From: Erysipelotrichaceae bacterium | Lineage (GTDB): Bacteria; Bacillota_I; Bacilli_A; Erysipelotrichales; Erysipelotrichaceae | Reading direction: 5' to 3' | Assembly: GCA_017418585.1 (NCBI GenBank) | Contig: JAFONG010000250.1 | Span: 1 to 6,488, forward strand | DNA: 6,488 bases | Shown: piece after piece, positions 1-5,349 of the stretch | Position numbering within the stretch: the stretch's first letter is position 1 | Layout of the letters: every line of letters begins with the position of its first letter | Made by a program: the position numbers and the translations under genes | Notes under the pieces: generated by a model | What the model saw: the letters and a program-made list of their open reading frames with translations, nothing else | Databases searched by the model: none | Told to the model about the DNA's origin: nothing

Positions 1-547
1 ATCCTCCGGCTACGGATATAAAAGAAGTAAACCAGATCAGGATCTCGTCCACAGGCAGATACCACAGTTCAAAAGGCAGATTATTGAGAAGGATAATGAT
101 GATCGTGACCATCTGCAGTGCCGTTTTCAGTTTCCCTAAAATACCGGCAGATACTACGACGCCCTTCTGTGCGGCAATCATTCTGCAGCCGTCTACGACA
201 ATATCTCTTAAAATCATCATGATGCAGCATACCAACGGGATCATGTGCTTGTAAGACAAAATCAGCAGCATCATGTTGACTAGCAGCTTATCCGCGATCG
301 GATCAGCAAACTTTCCGAAAGTCGTGACCATATTCTTCTTTCTGGCAATGTTGCCATCAAGATAATCCGTGATCGATGCCAGAGCGAATATGCCTAAAAC
401 GATCAGGTTCAGATAAGGCAGCGTAATATTGCCGATTGTGAAATAGCCGATCTCTATGCCTGCTTCTTGATATGGAAACAGCCAGATCAGGCAAAGGACC
501 GGAACCAGGAATATTCTGAATAAAGTTAACTTGTTCGGTAAATTCAT
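1..547 (-). CDS. pgsA: CDP-diacylglycerol--glycerol-3-phosphate 3-phosphatidyltransferase (3' end cut by window edge)
   Basis: Integral membrane enzyme that joins CDP-diacylglycerol and glycerol-3-phosphate to give phosphatidylglycerol phosphate, the committed step to phosphatidylglycerol and cardiolipin. Translating from the ATG at 547 gives 182 residues before the edge. The N-terminus MNLPNKLTLFRIFLVP is typical of PgsA. The full CDP-alcohol phosphatidyltransferase signature is present: D61, D64-G65, A68-R69, G78, D82 and D86 with canonical spacing, placing all metal- and substrate-binding acidic residues. Hydrophobic segments lie near residues 10-25, 46-60, 92-115, 145-155 and 165-180. The family is usually about 180-200 residues, so only the last few are probably missing. 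An in-frame TAG three codons upstream (557-559) rules out a longer start. No good Shine-Dalgarno sequence precedes the ATG. The gene lies downstream of rnpB on the same strand, but has its own promoter after a terminator. The specific PgsA assignment over other CDP-alcohol transferases rests on the N-terminus and overall similarity. Confidence 0.93.
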   Translation of the reverse strand, partial: MNLPNKLTLFRIFLVPVLCLIWLFPYQEAGIEIGYFTIGNITLPYLNLIVLGIFALASITDYLDGNIARKKNMVTTFGKFADPIADKLLVNMMLLILSYKHMIPLVCCIMMILRDIVVDGCRMIAAQKGVVVSAGILGKLKTALQMVTIIIILLNNLPFELWYLPVDEILIWFTSFISVAGG

Positions 548-580
548 AAGTCTATTCTAACACATTTCAATTACATATTA

Positions 581-608
581 ATTATAACTCAACAAGAATT
601 ATTTTCAA
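581..608 (-). promoter_or_regulatory. SigA-type promoter for pgsA
   Basis: On the minus strand the -35 box TTGAAA (608-603) and the perfect -10 box TATAAT (586-581) are separated by 16 bp. Transcription would start near 574, giving a leader of about 27 nt before the pgsA ATG at 547. It lies just past the rnpB terminator, so pgsA is likely transcribed independently. The boxes are seen directly; activity is inferred. Confidence 0.7.
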
Positions 609-622
609 GTCGAAAAACAAAT

Positions 623-644
623 AAAAAGACCCTCGGGTCTTTTT
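623..644 (-). terminator. Rho-independent terminator after rnpB
   Basis: A perfect inverted repeat with 10-base arms (623-632 and 635-644) and a two-base centre reads AAAAAGACCC / GGGTCTTTTT. In RNA it would form a GACC/GGUC stem with a short loop, flanked by an A-tract and a U-tract. On the minus strand it begins about 2 nt after the end of RNase P RNA, the expected place for its terminator. It is symmetrical and could work in both directions, but no plus-strand gene ends here. Confidence 0.88.
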
Positions 645-645
645 G

Positions 646-982
646 ATAATAGCATTGAATAAGCCATGTTCTGTACTGACAGTCATTTATCTGCACAATG
701 GCCCCGCAAATCGTTTCATTTCACTATTGCAGGTTCCCCTACCAGATTTTGGGTTTCTCGCTTATGGGGTTTATCGCGTTCCACTCTTGCGTTTCCGCAA
801 GACTCGTCTCTTTGACACTTTTACAGGCTGTTTCCATGGATCACTCTTTAGGAAATCTCGCCAGCCGTCAGCCGTAGGCTGCCCAGGCTTATTGTTTCAC
901 CTGGCATAAACACTACATCCGTCTCAGGATGTGCGAGCATGGACTTTCCTCTGGATTCCCAGCGACTGAATGAATGCTATTT
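646..982 (-). ncRNA. rnpB: RNase P RNA, class B (Bacillus type)
   Basis: Catalytic RNA of ribonuclease P, which removes 5' leaders from pre-tRNAs together with the RnpA protein. Read on the minus strand it contains the universal conserved regions: CR-I with GAGGAAAGTCCATGCTC (950-934), the AGAGTGGAACGCG block (about 787-775), GCGAGAAACCCAAA (about 761-748), the CCA-binding-type element GGTAGGGGAACC (743-732), and CR-V with ACAGAACATGGCTTA (674-660). The ends pair into a 9-bp P1 helix, AATAGCATT (981-973) with AATGCTATT (656-648). A P12-type hairpin is capped by a GAAA tetraloop (801-786), and a P15.1-like stem pairs 733-727 with 709-703. The layout matches the B. subtilis RNA rather than class A. 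At about 337 nt it is shorter than the roughly 400-nt B. subtilis RNA, mostly in the 3' third. The exact ends are estimated from P1. The 5' end overlaps the end of gpsB. I see no strong promoter just upstream, so co-transcription with gpsB followed by processing is possible. Confidence 0.96.
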
Positions 983-1291
983 GTTTAATATCTGTTCTTC
1001 CAGACGGGAGATCCTCTTTAAAATGTCTACTGAACTGTATGAAGTCGTGTTAGACAGATCAAAGGCAACCTTTCTTCCCTCCAGATCGATATTCTTTGAT
1101 GTCAGTTCCTTGACCTGAACCTGCAGATCGTTGATCGTGTCCAGCAGCTGCTGAACGTTCTCTTCCATGATCTGGTAGTCTTCCAGAACGGTATCAAGAA
1201 AAGTATCTACTTCAGATGGTGAATAGCCCTTGAAATCGACGTTGAATTCCTTGTTGAGAATCTCTTCCGGCGTTAGATTTAACTTTTCCAT
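977..1291 (-). CDS. gpsB: Cell-cycle protein GpsB (DivIVA-family adaptor)
   Basis: Small cytoplasmic, membrane-associated coiled-coil protein, 104 residues (98 in B. subtilis). In the family it recruits class A penicillin-binding proteins to septum or sidewall. The N-terminal DivIVA/GpsB domain spans about residues 4-70, with the hallmark GYSPSEVDTFLD. Y23, D29 and D33 align with B. subtilis Y25, D31 and D35, which form the pocket for the PBP arginine. A coiled coil follows to about residue 70. A variable linker leads to the short C-terminal multimerisation helix, NTTSYSSVDILKRISRLEEQ (81 to about 100), which aligns with NTTNFDILKRLSNLE of B. subtilis and separates GpsB from DivIVA proper. 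The start is supported by GGGAG (1303-1299), 7 nt upstream. The TAG stop (979-977) lies inside the 5' end of rnpB. The gene is divergent from recU and the class A PBP gene, its likely partner. Confidence 0.95.
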   Translation of the reverse strand: MEKLNLTPEEILNKEFNVDFKGYSPSEVDTFLDTVLEDYQIMEENVQQLLDTINDLQVQVKELTSKNIDLEGRKVAFDLSNTTSYSSVDILKRISRLEEQILNK

Positions 1292-1310
1292 ATATTTTCT
1301 CCCACATTAA

Positions 1311-1339
1311 ATAATAACTTAAAATCCATTCGCAATCAA
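1311..1339 (-). promoter_or_regulatory. Probable SigA promoter for gpsB (-rnpB)
   Basis: The minus strand carries TTGATT (1339-1334) and TATTAT (1316-1311) with an optimal 17-bp spacer. The matches to consensus are 4 of 6 and 5 of 6. Transcription would start near 1304, immediately before the GGGAG ribosome-binding site, so the leader would be only about 13 nt. A weaker alternative is the minus-strand TATAAT inside the palindrome at 1370-1365, which lacks a recognisable -35 box. Confidence 0.55.
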
Positions 1340-1345
1340 GCGAAC

Positions 1346-1374
1346 TAGCATTTCATATATCAATATTATATAAT
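1346..1374 (+). promoter_or_regulatory. Possible promoter for the recU-ponA operon
   Basis: A perfect -10 box TATAAT lies at 1369-1374. The -35 position (about 1346-1351, TAGCAT) is poor and there is no TGn extension, so the promoter may be weak or need an activator. A start near 1381 would leave a leader of only about 11 nt, beginning at the AGGTGA ribosome-binding site (1382-1387) of recU. The call rests on the -10 box and on position. Confidence 0.42.
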
Positions 1375-1377
1375 ATT
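1362..1377. repeat. 16-bp perfect AT palindrome in the gpsB/recU divergent region
   Basis: AATATTATATAATATT is a perfect palindrome centred between 1369 and 1370. It contains TATAAT on both strands and overlaps the recU -10 box. It could be an operator, a cruciform-prone site, or simply a chance result of an AT-only stretch. With only A and T such palindromes arise fairly easily, so function is not claimed. Confidence 0.5.
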
Positions 1378-1391
1378 CTCTAGGTGAAAAG

Positions 1392-1955
1392 ATGAAGTAT
1401 CCTAACAGCAGCAAAGTTTATGTCAAACCAAATACCTCTGCAGCAAACCGCGGCATGTCTCTGGAAGAAGACATCAACAAGACAAACCGGTATTACCTCA
1501 CCAGCGATATCGCTGTCATCTACAAGAAACCGACGCCGATCACCATCGTCAACGTCGATTATCCGAAAAGAAGCGCTGCCAGGATCACGGAAGCCTACTT
1601 CAAAGTCGCGTCAACGACCGACTACAACGGCATATACTTGGGGAAGTATATCGACTTTGAAGCGAAAGAGTGCAACTCCAAGACCTCTTTCCCTTTCTCA
1701 TCGATTCATCCTCATCAGATCAGGCATCTGACTGATGTACTGAGACACGGGGCTATCGCTTTTATTATTTTAAGGATGACTTATTATAATAAAGATTTTT
1801 TAATTAGAGCACAGGATTTTATCGATTTCTACCAGTCCGGCAACAGAAGATCTCTTCCTTATGCCTGGATCAGTGAAAACGGTTTTGAAATCCCAATGAC
1901 CTACCAGAAACCATGCGATTATCTGGAAACTGTAAACAGAGTTTATGAAATGTAG
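1392..1955 (+). CDS. recU: Holliday junction resolvase RecU
   Basis: Endonuclease that cuts four-way DNA junctions during homologous recombination and chromosome segregation; in Bacillota it works with RuvAB and modulates RecA. It has 187 residues (206 in B. subtilis) and is collinear with that protein through NRGMSLEEDINKTNRYYL (19-36), KKPTPITIVNVDYPKRSAA (45-63), TTDYNG (75-80) and YIDFEAKE (86-93). D77, E90 and K92 correspond to the B. subtilis metal-binding catalytic residues D88, E101 and K103 of the PD-(D/E)xK fold. The N-terminal arm is about 11 residues shorter than in B. subtilis. The ATG is supported by AGGTGA at 1382-1387 and by the family-like opening MKYPN. Residues about 120-142 are encoded by a markedly AT-rich block. 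The gene ends 9 nt before the class A PBP gene, forming the widely conserved recU-pbp1 operon. Confidence 0.96.
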   Translation: MKYPNSSKVYVKPNTSAANRGMSLEEDINKTNRYYLTSDIAVIYKKPTPITIVNVDYPKRSAARITEAYFKVASTTDYNGIYLGKYIDFEAKECNSKTSFPFSSIHPHQIRHLTDVLRHGAIAFIILRMTYYNKDFLIRAQDFIDFYQSGNRRSLPYAWISENGFEIPMTYQKPCDYLETVNRVYEM

Positions 1956-1959
1956 GGAG
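1954..1959 (+). promoter_or_regulatory. Ribosome-binding site of ponA overlapping the recU stop
   Basis: AGGGAG at 1954-1959 shares its first two bases with the recU TAG stop (1953-1955) and lies 5 nt before the ATG at 1965. This supports that ATG as the PBP start and suggests translational coupling, with ribosomes ending recU feeding the PBP. Confidence 0.8.
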
Positions 1960-1964
1960 CAATT

Positions 1965-4900
1965 ATGACTAAGAAAGTTAAAACGAGAAGAAGAATCAAT
2001 AAAGTACATGTCTGGGCGATCATCATATCGCTGATGCTTGTTCTGGCATTCATCGGCGTAGCCGCCGGCGTATTTCTGATCGGCACGATGCTGAAAGATA
2101 AGCCGACGCTCAATGTTGCGGATTTCAATCAGTCCGAATCTTCCGTTATCTACGATGCGAAAGGAGACGAAATCGCCAATCTGGGTACGGTCATCCGTCA
2201 GAATGTCGAATATGAAGAAATCCCGAACTGTGTCGTCGACGCCTTTGTCGCAATAGAAGACTCCCGTTTCTTTGAACACAACGGTTTTGATATTCCTCGT
2301 TTTACCAAGGCTCTGATCGAAGACATAATTGCCAGATCTTTTGAACAGGGCGGTTCTACCTTTACCATGCAGCTGGTCAAGAATACCTATTTCGTCGATG
2401 ACGAAACGGGTCAGCAGGCTGCCAGAAGCGGCGTCAGCGGTGTAAAGAGAAAGACGCAGGAAATCGCTCTGGCCATGGAACTGGAACACAACAGATCAAA
2501 ACAGGATATCTTTGAATCCTACGTCAATAAACTGAATTTCGGCGGAGACAACAACATCCGAGGCATTCAGAAAGCCAGCCAGTACTATTTCGGCAAGGAC
2601 ATTACTGAACTTAATCTCGTAGAAGGCGCTCTGCTTGCGGGCGTCATCAACGCTCCGAGCTGGTACAATCCTTTCTATCATCTGGAAGACGCACAGGACC
2701 GTCTGACTACGGTTCTCTATCAGATGAAGAACCACGGCTACATAACGCAGACTGAATACGATCTGGCGAAATCCGTCAGAATCGAGGATCTGCTGCATGA
2801 CCCGTACTCATCCGACAAGGAAGGCGAAGGCGTACCTTATCAGGCCTATGTCGATGCTGTCATTTCCGAAGTCATCGATCTGACCGGTCTTGATCCGTAT
2901 ACTACGACGATGCATATCTATACCTACATGAATAAGGGCATTCAGGAACAGATGGACGACATTCAGGCAGGAAACATGCCTGAGGACTATCTGACCTTCC
3001 CTGACGAATACTTCGAATGTGCTTCCGTCTGTATCAAGAATTCTACCGGCGAAGTCGTCGGTATTCTGGGCGGCAGAAACTATGCCGGAGGCGGACAGCT
3101 GCTGCTGAACCATGCGACTGAGCAGTACAAGCAGCCTGGTTCTTCCATTAAACCGATCCTGGATTACGCTCTGGCTTTTGAAAACCTCGGCTGGGCGACC
3201 GATCACGTTCTTTGTGACCAGCCGATGTGGCTCAACTCCATCAACCAGATTCCGGTATACAACGACTCCGGAACCTATGTCGGTGACGTTACCCTGAAAG
3301 ATGCGCTGGGACAGTCCATCAATACCTGTGCAATCAAAACGCTGCAGGCTGTCCTGGAAGAAAAAAGCTACGACTATGTAGTGGATTATGCCCAGTCTTT
3401 GGGTTATGACTTTACCCTGGATGACTTCAATATCCAGTATGCGATCGGCGGTTCAACCTGCGAAGTTACACCTTACATGCATGCGGCAGCCTATGCGGCT
3501 ATCATGAACTATGGCGTATACAATACTCCGCATACTGTTGAAAGAATCGAATTCACCAACGGCAAGTCCCCTATCACCCCTGTCTATGAATCCAAGCAGG
3601 TCATATCCGAAGCAGCCGCCTATCTGACGACCGAACTGATGCATTCCAACGTAGCGGAATTCGGCGGAACCTATCTCTGGGTCAGATCAAAGGATTACGA
3701 TGTCTACGGCAAGACAGGTACAACCGACTATGGCACTTCCGGAAGAGAGTTCGGCATTCCGTCCGGCGCAATCAAAGACGGCTGGCTGGTTGCTGCAACA
3801 AGCGAATACACCACGGCGACATGGGTCGGCTATGAAAAAGCCGCTGTCGGTCAGCAGTCCTATATCACCAAAGACTACTACAACAACGACAGACCGCAGG
3901 GCCATATCGCCCACCTGATTCTGGAAGCGGCCTACGAATACGGCGACAATAAACCGGAAAAGCTCACCAGACCTTCCGGTGTATCATCCATTACTCATAT
4001 CATCGGAACCTGGCCGTACGCCACTTTCGTCGACGGAATGGATGAGACCTTAAGATCGACCGGTCTGATCAAGTCGGATGCCGTAAAGCTTGTTCCTCTG
4101 GCAGAAGCTACGATCGAAAATCTTGGATCCGGCTATAAGGTAGAGCTGGGCGACCATGGCGATCTTTCCATTACCTGGCCGGGATATCCTGATGAAACGA
4201 AACTGCAGGAAGCTTCCGATACGAAGGACATCTCCCTGAAGAACGGCAACGGCGATGTGATCATAGCCGCAGAGGGCAAGTGTCTGTTTGACTATACGAA
4301 ACTCTACGGTCCGGTCAGATATATGGCCGATATCACGATTACCGGAAACGAATCAAGGACTCAGCATATCGCTGTCGGAGAAAACCACCACAGTATGATT
4401 CTGGATCTGAATCCCGGAGATAAGGTTGCCGTGGAACTCTACTACGGTTATGAAAGAGGCAACATTACTTCCAACAAAGCCAAGGTAGAAAAATCAGCTG
4501 AACTTTCATTCACTGTTCCTGAGGAAGGCAGCACCCTAGAGGAAGTACAGAACTGGGTAGACAAATACAGTTTCATCGTTCTGAATACGATTATCGACAA
4601 CGAAAAAGAAGGAATGTTCTCTGTTGTAAACGATATGACTCATGAAGAAATTGCGAAAGGACAGACGGAAACCGTAACTGATCCGGATGCTACCTATACA
4701 TGTACGTACTATATTGCAGAATACAAGCTTACCGTATCCGCTTATGACAGCGACGGACGGACACTGAAACTGATTGCTTCATATGGAAGCGACACCGATT
4801 TCTCATGGTCCTGGACTCCGTCTTCTTATGAAGGACTGTCGATTCAGCAGGAAAGCAACAACCTGACCTTCACGATCACGGCAGACGAGATATCCAACGG

Positions 4901-4988
4901 TACGATTACGGTTACGGCTGAAACGGCTCACAACATCGTAACGAAATACGTCAAGATCGAAAACGGTCTGCTAAGTTTAACCGATTAA
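1965..4988 (+). CDS. ponA: Class A penicillin-binding protein (PBP1/PBP1A: GT51 glycosyltransferase plus transpeptidase)
   Basis: Bifunctional peptidoglycan synthase that polymerises lipid II and cross-links stem peptides outside the membrane. It has 1007 residues (914 in B. subtilis PBP1). A short basic cytoplasmic tail (1-15, with TRRRINK) precedes one transmembrane helix (about 17-41). The GT51 domain (about 75-270) has EDSRFFEHNGFD with catalytic E98, GGSTFTMQLVKN (129-140), RKTQE (162-166), second glutamate E184 in IFESYVNKLNFG, and EGALLAGVINAPSWYNP. The transpeptidase domain (about 350-660) has the SxxK motif S393-S394-I395-K396, SxN at S451-I452-N453, and K583-T584-G585-T586, so both active sites look intact. 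About 340 further residues follow. Around 730-835 they resemble a fibronectin type III-like fold; the remainder to 1007 is Asp/Glu/Thr-rich with possible PASTA-like character (low confidence). Eight cysteines lie outside the membrane. The gene is coupled to recU, and its product is the probable partner of the GpsB encoded divergently. Confidence 0.95.
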   Translation: MTKKVKTRRRINKVHVWAIIISLMLVLAFIGVAAGVFLIGTMLKDKPTLNVADFNQSESSVIYDAKGDEIANLGTVIRQNVEYEEIPNCVVDAFVAIEDSRFFEHNGFDIPRFTKALIEDIIARSFEQGGSTFTMQLVKNTYFVDDETGQQAARSGVSGVKRKTQEIALAMELEHNRSKQDIFESYVNKLNFGGDNNIRGIQKASQYYFGKDITELNLVEGALLAGVINAPSWYNPFYHLEDAQDRLTTVLYQMKNHGYITQTEYDLAKSVRIEDLLHDPYSSDKEGEGVPYQAYVDAVISEVIDLTGLDPYTTTMHIYTYMNKGIQEQMDDIQAGNMPEDYLTFPDEYFECASVCIKNSTGEVVGILGGRNYAGGGQLLLNHATEQYKQPGSSIKPILDYALAFENLGWATDHVLCDQPMWLNSINQIPVYNDSGTYVGDVTLKDALGQSINTCAIKTLQAVLEEKSYDYVVDYAQSLGYDFTLDDFNIQYAIGGSTCEVTPYMHAAAYAAIMNYGVYNTPHTVERIEFTNGKSPITPVYESKQVISEAAAYLTTELMHSNVAEFGGTYLWVRSKDYDVYGKTGTTDYGTSGREFGIPSGAIKDGWLVAATSEYTTATWVGYEKAAVGQQSYITKDYYNNDRPQGHIAHLILEAAYEYGDNKPEKLTRPSGVSSITHIIGTWPYATFVDGMDETLRSTGLIKSDAVKLVPLAEATIENLGSGYKVELGDHGDLSITWPGYPDETKLQEASDTKDISLKNGNGDVIIAAEGKCLFDYTKLYGPVRYMADITITGNESRTQHIAVGENHHSMILDLNPGDKVAVELYYGYERGNITSNKAKVEKSAELSFTVPEEGSTLEEVQNWVDKYSFIVLNTIIDNEKEGMFSVVNDMTHEEIAKGQTETVTDPDATYTCTYYIAEYKLTVSAYDSDGRTLKLIASYGSDTDFSWSWTPSSYEGLSIQQESNNLTFTITADEISNGTITVTAETAHNIVTKYVKIENGLLSLTD

Positions 4989-4989
4989 T

Positions 4990-5016
4990 AAAAAAGCTCG
5001 GATATCCGAGCTTTTT
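4990..5016. terminator. Bidirectional Rho-independent terminator
   Basis: The arms GCTCGG (4996-5001) and CCGAGC (5006-5011) enclose the loop ATAT. Six A's (4990-4995) precede the stem and five T's (5012-5016) follow it. It sits 1 nt after the ponA stop and ends both the plus-strand recU-ponA operon and the convergent minus-strand operon. The last bases of the T-tract also form part of the TAA stop (5017-5015) of the Asp23-family gene. Confidence 0.92.
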
Positions 5017-5329
5017 ATTTCTTCTTATTCTCAAATCCCTGAATGTCGATATCGATCTTCTTACATTCAATACCGGTCATCAGCAGAATGCTTTCCCTGA
5101 TCTCATCCTGTATCTTGGAACACAGTTTTACGATATCGACACCCTGTCTGATACGAAGCGCAACCGTTAAGGACAGATCGTTGTTTTTGTTCAGTTTGCA
5201 CTCGACAAACTCTTTTTCCTTTTTTACCGGATAAATGTTCTTTATGTTCGAACAGACAATATTCGCGATATCCTTGAATGCCTTCTCGCTGATAACATAG
5301 TTTCCAATATCGTTTTTCTTCAGTTCCAT
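5015..5329 (-). CDS. Asp23/Gls24 family envelope stress response protein
   Basis: Small protein of 104 residues with the Asp23/Gls24 (DUF322, YloU-like) domain over almost its whole length: IGNYVISEKAFKDIANIVCS (8-27), a strand-rich centre with LSLTVALRIRQGVDI, and the conserved end MTGIECKKIDIDIQGF. Family members are abundant, membrane-anchored by partners such as AmaP, and linked to cell-wall or alkaline stress; others have unknown roles. The specific function here cannot be told from sequence. No signal peptide or membrane helix is seen. The ATG is supported by GAGG (5341-5338), 8 nt upstream. It begins 20 nt after the rRNA methyltransferase gene on the same strand, so the two are probably one operon, ended by the hairpin at its stop codon. 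It has an acidic-poor, lysine-rich C-terminus (FENKKK). Confidence 0.85.
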   Translation of the reverse strand: MELKKNDIGNYVISEKAFKDIANIVCSNIKNIYPVKKEKEFVECKLNKNNDLSLTVALRIRQGVDIVKLCSKIQDEIRESILLMTGIECKKIDIDIQGFENKKK

Positions 5330-5337
5330 ATCTTTTT

Positions 5338-5341
5338 CCTC
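5338..5341 (-). promoter_or_regulatory. Ribosome-binding site of the Asp23-family gene
   Basis: GAGG on the minus strand, in the context TTTGAGGAAAAAGAT, lies 8 nt before the ATG at 5329, within the 20-nt gap after the rsmF stop. It fixes the start of the small gene. A TATAAT just upstream (within the end of rsmF) has no matching -35 box. Confidence 0.7.
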
Positions 5342-5349
5342 AAAAATGA

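Noticed and set aside
643..909. 88-residue plus-strand open frame
   Set aside because: It lies wholly antisense to RNase P RNA, has no ribosome-binding site and no family resemblance; the conserved RNA explains the sequence.
1800..2489. 229-residue minus-strand open frame across recU and ponA
   Set aside because: It is antisense to two genes with clear catalytic motifs, has low-complexity unfamiliar sequence and no own start signals; a shadow frame.
2496..3206. Two minus-strand open frames (100 and 132 residues) within ponA
   Set aside because: They mirror the codon bias of the PBP and resemble no known protein family.
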